Source: an uncultured Paracoccaceae bacterium (lineage in GTDB: Bacteria > Pseudomonadota > Alphaproteobacteria > Rhodobacterales > Rhodobacteraceae). From it: DNA of 42,725 nucleotides. Where the stretch lies: positions 1 to 42,725 of the forward strand of contig CAKZTM010000025.1 of NCBI GenBank assembly GCA_937920555.1, read 5' to 3'. Shown piece after piece: positions 18,582 to 25,557 of this stretch. The position numbers were made by a program, and so were the translations under genes. Every line of letters starts with the position of its first letter. Position 1 is the stretch's first letter. A model generated the notes under the pieces. That model searched no databases. It was given only the letters and a program-made list of their open reading frames with translations, and was not told the DNA's origin.

Positions 18582-18698
18582 ATTCCATTTGAGCACTGCG
18601 TGCGGTCGGTGTCGGCCGCAAGGCACAGCTGGAACTGATAGGCTATGCCTGCGGAAATGCCGTGTTTGGATATTTATGGAACATTGAAAGGCGGGGGC

Positions 18699-19574
18699 CT
18701 ACCGCAATCGCCCGATGGTGAAGATCGGGTCAAGCCCAGATTTGGTCAGAAACGCGGCCAGCAGTTCCGGGTCCGGTTGACCACCATATGTGCCCGTATC
18801 TTCATCCGCAAGCCCCCCCGACACAAACAAGCAATCCAGTCCTTCCCCTAATGCGCCCGGCACATCCGTAAGCACCCCGTCACCGATCGCCAAAATGCGG
18901 TCATCGGCCACCTCGTGCCCGCGCGCATTGGTCAGCAATTGTCGTGACAGTTCATAAATCGGTGCATGTGGCTTACCAAAATAATGGGTGACCCCGCCTG
19001 CTTGTGCGTAAGCCTCACCGATTGCCCCACCGCAAAAGATGCGTTTTTCGCCCACATCAACGGTCACATCAGGATTGGCGCATAGCATCGGCAGGCCGCG
19101 GTTCTTTGCATCCGCGATAAAGGCGCGGTAGTCATCTGGGGTCTCGGTTTGGTCATCCCAAAGCCCCGTGCAAATGATGCTTTCAGCCTGATCCAGAGCC
19201 ACACGGTCCACCGTCAGCGGCTCACCGTTGAAGTCATCGAAAAACAGGTGATCCCTGTCTGGCCCAACATGGTAAATCTTTTGCCCAAATAGCCCGGCCG
19301 CCACTGCGATTTGCGAAGCATCCCCCGAGGTGACCACCAAATCCCAGCAATCATCTGGGGCACCCAGTCTATCCAGTTGCGCAATCACCCCAGAGCGGGG
19401 ACGCGGGGCATTGGTCAAAAAGACCACCGACCCACCCTTCGCGCGAAAGGTCTGCAACGCGGAAATCGCGGCAGGAAACGCCGATTTGCCATTGTGAAGA
19501 ACCCCCCACAAATCACAAAAAACCGCATCGTAACGGTCCGAAATCTCTGCAAGGCTCTCAATAATTTGGGTCAT
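18699..19574 (-). CDS. TIGR01459-type HAD-superfamily hydrolase (class IIA)
   Basis: Cytosolic HAD phosphatase-like protein of 291 residues. The nucleophile motif is DAVFCDLWGVLHNG (Asp20 in CDLWG), motif II is VVFLTNAPRPRSG, the lysine of motif III is in HYFGKPHAPIYE, and the acidic motif IV is ILAIGDGVLTDVPGA. The CDLWGVLHNG variant marks the TIGR01459 group, related to nagD-like sugar phosphatases, whose physiological substrate is not established. It lies 91 bases downstream of the extensin-like gene on the same strand; cotranscription is possible but there is no sign of a shared role. Confidence 0.87.
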   Translation of the reverse strand: MTQIIESLAEISDRYDAVFCDLWGVLHNGKSAFPAAISALQTFRAKGGSVVFLTNAPRPRSGVIAQLDRLGAPDDCWDLVVTSGDASQIAVAAGLFGQKIYHVGPDRDHLFFDDFNGEPLTVDRVALDQAESIICTGLWDDQTETPDDYRAFIADAKNRGLPMLCANPDVTVDVGEKRIFCGGAIGEAYAQAGGVTHYFGKPHAPIYELSRQLLTNARGHEVADDRILAIGDGVLTDVPGALGEGLDCLFVSGGLADEDTGTYGGQPDPELLAAFLTKSGLDPIFTIGRLR

Positions 19575-19665
19575 AACTGCTCACATATAACTTATGCGCA
19601 TCTATCCCGATCCCCCGCCAAGCATCAACCCCGATCACCAAACTGCGCCGCAACCGTCAAAAACC

Positions 19666-20394
19666 CTACCGGCAGGTTCCCCTACCGCGCGATTGCAGAT
19701 GGAAATGGTCCGCGTGCAAGGCATTGAAATCTGGCCCCAAAGTGGTCTGGAACCACCGGCATGCACCATCGCGCGCCGCCCGTAAAAACTGCGCATCCGC
19801 CCCATCACCTGCCCAGCCATCGATAAGGCGGATGCGGTCCCCGCCTGCAAATCTAAAGGCGGAAATATCAATCGCCTCGGCGGTGGCGTGGGTGCTCATA
19901 CGTCCCCCGCTTCCCCCCGGCGTGCGAATTTCCCGGCAATTGTAGCTGGACAGATGATCGATCCGGGCAAGCGACAAGCCTAGAATCTCCTCGGCGGCAG
20001 GGCGCAAATCATGCGCCTCCCACATGGCCATCCGCAACGCGATGCTGCACTGGGTCTCTACCGGGGCCATGCCAGCCTGCCCTACACCGCTGAGCGAGAC
20101 GCGATTGGCAATACCGCATTGCGGGCTCTGCACAAAATCCTCCATCCGCCTGTACGTCACATCACCTGTTGCAAGGGCGGCGAAACAACGCTCAGAATTG
20201 TCAGCCGCGCGGCGCAATTTGAACGGTGTAAACGGAGTTACAGGATCGGAGATACGCAGCGGCTCAAGCGGGTTCCATTCCCGCGGCAGGCCCGCATCTG
20301 GATTTGTCAAAAGTTGATACCCAGCCCAAAACAGGCCTCCCCAAAAGAGCAGAAGCGAGAGCCAGAGTGCTAAGGATCGACTAGCGGATCGCAT
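19666..20394 (-). CDS. Extensin-like family protein (LAS/peptidase M15-like fold), membrane-anchored
   Basis: Protein of 242 residues with an N-terminal hydrophobic segment (about residues 8-27, LALWLSLLLFWGGLFWAGYQLL), so the rest lies in the periplasm. The C-terminal half matches the bacterial extensin-like_C domain: STHATAEAIDISAF holds a His and an Asp, and ALHADHFHLQ a further His. This is the zinc-ligand pattern of D-Ala-D-Ala peptidases of the LAS group. Cys residues (SERCFAAL, QSPQCG, ETQCS, YNCRE, DGACRW, GTCR) suggest disulfides. A role in peptidoglycan is inferred from the fold. The start has no clear ribosome-binding site. Confidence 0.82.
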   Translation of the reverse strand: MRSASRSLALWLSLLLFWGGLFWAGYQLLTNPDAGLPREWNPLEPLRISDPVTPFTPFKLRRAADNSERCFAALATGDVTYRRMEDFVQSPQCGIANRVSLSGVGQAGMAPVETQCSIALRMAMWEAHDLRPAAEEILGLSLARIDHLSSYNCREIRTPGGSGGRMSTHATAEAIDISAFRFAGGDRIRLIDGWAGDGADAQFLRAARDGACRWFQTTLGPDFNALHADHFHLQSRGRGTCR

Positions 20395-20455
20395 GAATAT
20401 TGGGCCCGGTATCGGTACGAATAGGCTTTTGACGCCAATTAAAGGCGAAAATATG

Positions 20456-20487
20456 AAAAAGGGAACGGCCTGATCTTGGCCATTCCC
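20456..20487 (-). terminator. Rho-independent terminator of ahcY
   Basis: Read on the minus strand, GGGAATGGCC and GGCCGTTCCC (20487-20478 and 20470-20461) form a 10-base-pair stem with one mismatch and a 7-base loop, followed at once by TTTTT (20460-20456) and then more T-rich sequence. This is a textbook intrinsic terminator about 65 bases after the ahcY stop. Confidence 0.85.
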
Positions 20488-20518
20488 CTACATTTTCACA
20501 CCGCATTTCAGAACCAAA

Positions 20519-20544
20519 CAGGACGCGCCGCAAAGCGCATCCTG
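20519..20544 (-). other. Second hairpin directly after the ahcY stop
   Basis: CAGGACGCGC (20519-20528) and GCGCATCCTG (20535-20544) pair with one mismatch across a 6-base loop, 7 bases after the ahcY stop codon. It has no T-run of its own and precedes the terminator, so it may protect the mRNA 3' end or assist termination. Confidence 0.5.
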
Positions 20545-20551
20545 CCATATC

Positions 20552-21946
20552 TCAATACCGGTACTGCTCAGGCTTGAACGGACCTGTGGTTTTCACGCCG
20601 ATATAATCCGCCTGCTCACCGGACAGCTCCGTCAGCTTCACGCCAATTTTGGCAAGATGAAGCCGCGCCACTTTCTCATCGAGATGCTTGGGCAGGGTGT
20701 AGACTTTATTGTCGTATTTATCGCCACTCACCCAAAGTTCAATCTGCGCCAACACCTGATTGGTGAAGGAGGCAGACATCACAAAAGACGGATGTCCAGT
20801 CGCATTACCAAGGTTCAACAAACGGCCCTGAGACAACAAAATCATCCGGTTGCCCGATGGCATCTCGACCATATCAACCTGATCTTTGATGTTGGTCCAT
20901 TTGTGGTTCTTGAGCGCCGCCACTTGGATTTCATTGTCGAAGTGACCAATGTTACCAACGATGGCCATGTCCTTCATCTCGCGCATATGCTCAAGACGGA
21001 TGACGTCTTTGTTGCCGGTCGTGGTGATGAAAATATCCGCCGTGGACACAACATCCTCCAACGTGATCACCTCAAACCCGTCCATGGCCGCCTGCAGCGC
21101 GCAAATCGGATCAACTTCCGTAACCTTCACCCGCGCACCGGCCCCACGAAGAGACGCCGCCGAACCTTTACCAACGTCGCCATAGCCGCACACAACAGCC
21201 GTCTTACCTGCCATCATCGTGTCCGTAGCGCGGCGAATACCGTCCACAAGGCTCTCTTTACAGCCATATTTATTGTCGAATTTCGACTTGGTCACACTGT
21301 CGTTTACGTTGATCGCCGGGAACGGCAGAAGGCCCTTCTCCATCAACTCGTACAAGCGGTGCACACCTGTGGTTGTCTCCTCAGAGACGCCCTTGATCAT
21401 GTCACGCTGCTTGGTGAACCAACCCGGATTAGCCGCCATGCGTTTCTTGATCTGCTTGAAGAGCTCAACCTCTTCTTCCGACTGAGGTGTCTCGATCAGC
21501 TCGGTCTCACCGGCCTCAACCCGCGCACCAATCAGGATATACATGGTCGCATCGCCACCATCGTCCAAGATCAGATTACAGCCACCCTCAGGGAAGTCGA
21601 AAATCTTATCCGCATAATCCCAGTATTCTTCCAGCGTCTCGCCCTTGATGGCAAAAACCGGCGTGCCACCAGCAGCAATCGCCGCCGCCGCGTGATCTTG
21701 AGTGGAATAGATGTTGCATGACGCCCAGCGCACATCCGCGCCCAGCTCCACCAAAGTCTCGATCAAAACCGCAGTTTGGATGGTCATATGCAAAGAGCCC
21801 GCAATCCGCGCGCCCTTCAAAGGCTTTTCCGCACCATACTCTTCACGCAGAGCCATCAACCCCGGCATTTCCGTCTCAGCAATATCAAGCTCTTTGCGCC
21901 CGAACTCCGCAAGCGAAATGTCTTTTACAATATAGTCGTCGGCCAT
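20552..21946 (-). CDS. ahcY: Adenosylhomocysteinase (S-adenosylhomocysteine hydrolase)
   Basis: Cytosolic NAD-dependent enzyme of 464 residues that splits S-adenosylhomocysteine into homocysteine and adenosine, relieving product inhibition of methyltransferases. Visible landmarks are [51 protein letters not shown], the NAD-binding [21 protein letters not shown] and the C-terminal KPEQYRY shared by the family. The start lies 9 bases after GAGAGGA. The upstream gap of 92 bases contains two nested inverted repeats, one of which covers this ribosome-binding site (listed separately). Two hairpins, one a strong terminator, follow the gene. Confidence 0.98.
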   Translation of the reverse strand: MADDYIVKDISLAEFGRKELDIAETEMPGLMALREEYGAEKPLKGARIAGSLHMTIQTAVLIETLVELGADVRWASCNIYSTQDHAAAAIAAGGTPVFAIKGETLEEYWDYADKIFDFPEGGCNLILDDGGDATMYILIGARVEAGETELIETPQSEEEVELFKQIKKRMAANPGWFTKQRDMIKGVSEETTTGVHRLYELMEKGLLPFPAINVNDSVTKSKFDNKYGCKESLVDGIRRATDTMMAGKTAVVCGYGDVGKGSAASLRGAGARVKVTEVDPICALQAAMDGFEVITLEDVVSTADIFITTTGNKDVIRLEHMREMKDMAIVGNIGHFDNEIQVAALKNHKWTNIKDQVDMVEMPSGNRMILLSQGRLLNLGNATGHPSFVMSASFTNQVLAQIELWVSGDKYDNKVYTLPKHLDEKVARLHLAKIGVKLTELSGEQADYIGVKTTGPFKPEQYRY

Positions 21947-21955
21947 CCGTCAAAA

Positions 21956-22028
21956 TCCTCTCGAAATCACTCACATAACTTGGAGCCGCCGCATAACACC
22001 AACAAGTTAATGCAGCAATACCGAGAGC
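21956..22028 (-). promoter_or_regulatory. Candidate structured 5' leader of ahcY
   Basis: In the ahcY transcript direction an outer pair CTCTCG (22027-22022) and CGAGAG (21963-21958) encloses an inner pair TAACTTG (22009-22003) and CAAGTTA (21982-21976). The outer right arm lies within the ahcY ribosome-binding site GAGAGGA. Closing the stem would hide the site, so the leader could control translation. It does not match the SAH, SAM-II or SAM/SAH riboswitch sequences as I remember them. Short arms can arise by chance, so confidence is low. Confidence 0.3.
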
Positions 22029-22038
22029 ATATAGCGCG

Positions 22039-22347
22039 TTAACTCGCTTGGCCCAGTTGCAGTTCTGTCTCAGGCATATCCAGCCAGTTTTTGCCAGCCG
22101 CCGCCACGCAGGTCACGCCGTTAGCCTTTGTGATCAAGATCGTCCACGTGCCGCTGTCCTTGGAGGTCCAGATTTCCACCATCTTGGTGTCCGTCTCCAA
22201 ACCGCTGGCCCGGTGGCTCTCTTGATATTTCGACTGAAGCTGCGTGATGATCTTGTCACGTTCACCACATGCGGTTTGCGCCATTGCTGTGCCCGCAAAA
22301 CCCAGTGAGAAGACTGCACTTATCAAAATTCCGAAACCGTTTTTCAT
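22039..22347 (-). CDS. Small secreted protein of unknown function
   Basis: Protein of 102 residues with a clear signal peptide (MKNGFGILISAVFSLGFAG, cleavage probably after TAMA before QTACGERD) and an AGGAAG ribosome-binding site. The mature part of about 80 residues has two Cys (QTACG and GVTCV) that may form a disulfide, a helix-like stretch rich in Gln, Ser and Lys, and a strand pattern WTILITKANGVTCVAAAGKNW. I do not recognise a named family. It precedes ahcY by 92 bases on the same strand and is divergent from the HD-domain gene. It is probably periplasmic. Confidence 0.75.
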   Translation of the reverse strand: MKNGFGILISAVFSLGFAGTAMAQTACGERDKIITQLQSKYQESHRASGLETDTKMVEIWTSKDSGTWTILITKANGVTCVAAAGKNWLDMPETELQLGQAS

Positions 22348-22506
22348 CTGGCTTCCTACTCTTTAACGCCCGTCCCCAGGATCACGCGCCCCGCTTTCGA
22401 CTGGAAAGGAAGGGGCACTTCCCGTAACTCTGGTATGGCATCCCAAAGGGGCGATATTATGAAGACGCTAATACACTGAAATGATGGACAATATGCGAGA
22501 GATGCC

Positions 22507-23097
22507 TTGAAACCGCCACGGGCTTGGCAAAGAATGCTATCGGGACGCAGGCTGGATTTGCTGGATCCCGCCCCCTTGGACATAGAGATCGAGGATATAG
22601 CCCACGGCCTGTCTTTCGTGGCGCGTTGGAATGGCCAAACCAAGGGCGAATACCCCTATTCGGTGGCCGAGCACTCAGTGTTCGTCGAGCAGCTCTATAG
22701 CGTCATGACCCCGGAGGCTCCGGCGAAATGGCGTTTGGCCGCCCTTCTCCACGACGCCCCCGAATATGTGATTGGCGACATGATCAGCCCGGTGAAATCC
22801 GCCGTGGGTCCGGGCTATAAGGCCATGGACGAGCGGTTGACCGCAGCAGTGCATCTGCGCTTTGGCCTGCCTGCCGCCATCCCTGCAACCGTCAAAAAAC
22901 AGATCAAACGCGCCGATAATTATTCGGCGTGGTTCGAGGCAATCTCGATCGCAGGCTTCTCCACCCATGAAGCCGCAAAGCTCTTCAAAGAGCCAAAAGG
23001 CATAGACCCCGCCCAAATGACCCTGCATCTGCGCCCGCCTATGGAGGCCAAACGCGCATTCCTGTCTCGGTTTGAAACACTGCTCGGCCAAATGTGA
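22507..23097 (+). CDS. HD-domain phosphohydrolase, YfbR-like
   Basis: Cytosolic protein of 196 residues. The HD-superfamily metal ligands are seen in SVAEHS (first His), LLHDAPEYVIGD (His-Asp pair) and KRADNYS (final Asp). The closest functional reference is YfbR, a deoxynucleoside 5'-monophosphatase, but the substrate here is not determined. I favour the TTG start at 22507: the residues it adds (PRAWQRMLSGRRLDLLDP) look like conserved family sequence and GAGAG lies upstream. The first in-frame ATG at 22534 would cut into this region. The gene stands alone between two small secreted-protein genes. Confidence 0.85.
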   Translation: MKPPRAWQRMLSGRRLDLLDPAPLDIEIEDIAHGLSFVARWNGQTKGEYPYSVAEHSVFVEQLYSVMTPEAPAKWRLAALLHDAPEYVIGDMISPVKSAVGPGYKAMDERLTAAVHLRFGLPAAIPATVKKQIKRADNYSAWFEAISIAGFSTHEAAKLFKEPKGIDPAQMTLHLRPPMEAKRAFLSRFETLLGQM

Positions 23098-23175
23098 CGC
23101 CACTGCCGCTATTGCTACGGCAGAGCGGAAAACCTAAGAATGACCCGCAACCCATTTTTCCCGAGAGGCCACGCA

Positions 23176-23583
23176 ATGACCCTAAATCACCTGACCATAG
23201 CCGCGCTCGTTGCCATCGCACTCGCCTCCCCCGCCCAAGCCCAATCAGAATTTGAGGCCCCCCTGTGCGAGGCCGCCACAACCGGCCGCGTTGTCGAGCT
23301 GGTGTATGACAAAGACGCCAGCAAAGGCTGCGAGCCACGGATCATCGACGTGCATCAAGTGGCCATCGGCAATAACGGAAAGCTCTATATGCATGGCTGG
23401 CAAAGCCGGGGCTGTACCAAAGGCCGGGATTTTGAAGCCAAACGGATTTTCAGATTTGACAAGATTAAGTCAGTGACCCTCATTGACGGCACGTTCGGCG
23501 AAGAGTCCCAATCTCATAAAGAAAGCGGCTGGGACGGGTGTATCGGCTCAAACTGCTTTATCAAAGAGAATATCTGCGAATAA
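23176..23583 (+). CDS. Small secreted protein with a WYL-like pattern, function unknown
   Basis: Protein of 135 residues from the ATG at 23176, which follows GAGAGG by 8 bases; the frame is open back to 23140 but an extra N-terminus would spoil the signal peptide. The signal peptide (MTLNHLTIAALVAIALASP) should be cleaved after AQA. The mature part has RVVELVYDKD, PRIIDVHQVAIGNNGKLYMH and KRIFRFDKIKSVTLID, which recall the strand order of WYL sensor domains, usually found in cytosolic regulators. Cys residues (LCEA, KGCEP, RGCTK, DGCIG, NCF, ICE) suggest disulfides. The WYL likeness is my reading by eye; no function is assigned. Confidence 0.72.
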   Translation: MTLNHLTIAALVAIALASPAQAQSEFEAPLCEAATTGRVVELVYDKDASKGCEPRIIDVHQVAIGNNGKLYMHGWQSRGCTKGRDFEAKRIFRFDKIKSVTLIDGTFGEESQSHKESGWDGCIGSNCFIKENICE

Positions 23584-23799
23584 ACCCGGGCTGGGATCGC
23601 CCCCGCAATGTCCCACCTAAACCCCAAAACACCCGGATCGCACCGCGCGACTTTTTACCATCCGGCTGCGAGGCAGGAAATAGCTCAACTCTGACGGTAC
23701 AGTTGCTTACGCGCCTCTGTTGGAATACCAGCCAGCACCACCGAAGTTTAATATTTACAAAATCCACTACTATGGTCGAGTTGGAAGGACATTAATTGT
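23584..23799. other. Intergenic stretch without recognised gene
   Basis: This is the left half of the roughly 410 bases between the secreted WYL-like protein and the sulfatase. Both strands have only short open frames with no ribosome-binding site or family likeness. I see no terminator with a T-run. The right half (23800 onward) holds the LysR relic. Confidence 0.5.
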
Positions 23800-23928
23800 C
23801 TGAGCCGTTTTAGGAATTGGCCCGATGTCCGCCTTTTTCTTACATATCTGCGCGTTGATACCGTAGCCGGTGGCGCAGATGACCTCAGGATCAGCGCCCC
23901 AACGGTCAGCCGTCGCATTGCAGGCTCC
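23800..23928 (+). pseudogene. Relic of a LysR-family regulator (N-terminal HTH only)
   Basis: The frame reads NWPDVRLFLTYLRVDTV, then AGGADDLRISAPTVSRRIAGS. This matches the LysR N-terminal winged helix-turn-helix, whose usual form is W-D-D-L-R-x-F-L followed by A-A-x-x-L-x-x-S-x-P-T-V-S-R-R-I. The similarity stops after about 43 codons. The open frame spans 23752-24063 with no ATG, GTG or TTG start, and its end runs into the sulfatase gene on the other strand. It is best read as the remains of a regulator gene that once adjoined the sulfatase/TRAP cluster. A non-canonical start for a functional peptide is unlikely. Confidence 0.5.
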
Positions 23929-23994
23929 TTAAAGCGCTTTGCCTTAAATACCAACCCTGATCGGTCAGAACCCGACCTTTGGCGCCACTTGCCG

Positions 23995-25557
23995 TTATGC
24001 CAGCCGCGTGGCGCGCGGACTTTCATCCATTTGGAACGTAAGATGCTCGACCAACCGCAAGGATAACTCCGCCTTGTCCTTGGCATAAGCGGGATCATCC
24101 CACAGATTTCTGGTTTCTCTGGGATCCGCCTCCAGATCGTAAAGCTCACCCCATGTCTCGCCCGCAAACACTGAGAAACGCCATTTTTGATCCCGCAACG
24201 TGCGCACACGAGCGGCCTTCTTGAACCCCATCCGTGGCCCGCCGTCATTATGCTCGATTAATACCTCGCGCCGATGCGCCGTTGTGCCGTCCAAAGCGGC
24301 CAGAAAACTGCGCCCCTGCATGCCGTTATAGGGCTCCAAACCGGCCCGCTCCAAAACACTCGCAGATAGATCAATGGTCGAGGCCATAGCCGCCGTGCGC
24401 CGCGCGGCCCGGGTTTTGGGGTCTGACCAAATCATCGGCACCCGCGTGATCGATGGCAATTGCAGCGGCCCTTTGAGCATCATGTTGAAGTCGCCCAGAT
24501 AATCCCCGTGGTCAGAAGTGAAGATAATGACCGTGTTGTCATATTGACCCGAGGCTTTGAGCGATTGCACGACACGGCCAATTTGGTCGTCAATCATTGT
24601 GATCATCCCCGCCGTCAGCGCCATGGCCTCGCGAATATGCTGGTCATCCGCGCGAAACGGCATTTGCGGGATTGGGGGCATTTTACCCGCCTGCCACATC
24701 TCACTGGCGTGCTGCATGGGCGGGATCGGGTTTTCATGAGCCTCATAGGGCAGATCAACCGAAAACGCGTCCGGCCCATACATGTCCCAATAACGCCCCG
24801 GTGGATTAAACGGATGGTGCGGGTCGGGGAATGAGACGAACGCAAAGAAAGGATCATCCTGATCCACCCGCCCCTCAAGATAGTCAATCGCCCGGTCTGC
24901 GACCCAAGTGGTGGGATATTTTTCTTCGGGAATGGGCGTGCGGTAGGCCTGCGGACAGGTGTAATTATGCGCAATCTCGTTGGCAGGATCATGCAAGGCC
25001 TGCCAGTTTGGAACGGTCTCACGGAACCACTGCCCATATTGACCGCCACACTGATCCCCATGCCCGGTCACCATATCAACATGCTCAAACCCGTAATAGG
25101 GCACCTCGAACGGCGAAACAGTGTCGCCTGAAAAACTGGACGGCTCCTCCATGGTATAGACGACACCATCGCTGGCCCACGCCTCCGGGATCAATCTGTC
25201 GGTGGTGTCACGACCCCGCAATGGCGGCTTGTCGGTGAAGGGCTGCAAATGGCTCTTGCCAATGCTTGCAGTGGCATATCCGCCCGCCGCCAAAACATCC
25301 ACAAATGTCCTTGCCCGCTTCGGCAAAAGACAACCGTTGTAGCGCAACCCATGGACCGAGGGCATACGTCCCGTCATCAGTGAGGCCCGGTTTGGCATGC
25401 ACACAGGCAAAGCCACGTGGAAATCGTTAAACAACGTCCCCTCAGCCGCAATACTGTCGATATTGGGCGTGCGCACGACCGGATGACCTGCACATCCCAA
25501 CCAATCAGCCCGTTGCTGATCGGTGATGAAAAACAGGAAATTTGGCTTGTCAGACAC
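23995..25557 (-). CDS. Sulfatase (formylglycine-dependent alkaline phosphatase superfamily)
   Basis: Protein of 520 residues hydrolysing a sulfate ester, or possibly a phosphonate or phosphate ester, as relatives do. The N-terminal metal site is NFLFFITDQQRADWLG. The formylglycine motif C-x-P-x-R starts at Cys53 (CMPNRASLMTG), so a separate maturase must convert this Cys; none is in the window. VIIFTSDHGDYLGDF supplies further metal ligands. No signal peptide is seen, implying a cytosolic enzyme acting on imported substrate. I chose the GTG at 25557, whose GTGTCTGA overlaps the TRAP permease stop at 25550-25552; longer frames lie inside the permease. The substrate is unknown. Confidence 0.88.
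   Translation of the reverse strand: MSDKPNFLFFITDQQRADWLGCAGHPVVRTPNIDSIAAEGTLFNDFHVALPVCMPNRASLMTGRMPSVHGLRYNGCLLPKRARTFVDVLAAGGYATASIGKSHLQPFTDKPPLRGRDTTDRLIPEAWASDGVVYTMEEPSSFSGDTVSPFEVPYYGFEHVDMVTGHGDQCGGQYGQWFRETVPNWQALHDPANEIAHNYTCPQAYRTPIPEEKYPTTWVADRAIDYLEGRVDQDDPFFAFVSFPDPHHPFNPPGRYWDMYGPDAFSVDLPYEAHENPIPPMQHASEMWQAGKMPPIPQMPFRADDQHIREAMALTAGMITMIDDQIGRVVQSLKASGQYDNTVIIFTSDHGDYLGDFNMMLKGPLQLPSITRVPMIWSDPKTRAARRTAAMASTIDLSASVLERAGLEPYNGMQGRSFLAALDGTTAHRREVLIEHNDGGPRMGFKKAARVRTLRDQKWRFSVFAGETWGELYDLEADPRETRNLWDDPAYAKDKAELSLRLVEHLTFQMDESPRATRLA

Noticed and set aside
20657..21721. Open frame of 354 codons on the plus strand opposite ahcY
   Set aside because: It lies entirely within ahcY on the other strand, with an Arg- and His-rich composition and no recognisable motif.
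21947..22038. Known SAH, SAM-II or SAM/SAH riboswitch upstream of ahcY
   Set aside because: The conserved core sequences of those classes, as I remember them, are not present. Only generic nested stems remain, reported as a candidate leader.
23748..24248. Minus-strand open frame of 166 codons spanning the sulfatase 3' end
   Set aside because: It is out of frame with the sulfatase over shared bases, Arg-rich and without a ribosome-binding site. The plus-strand LysR pattern explains the bases better.
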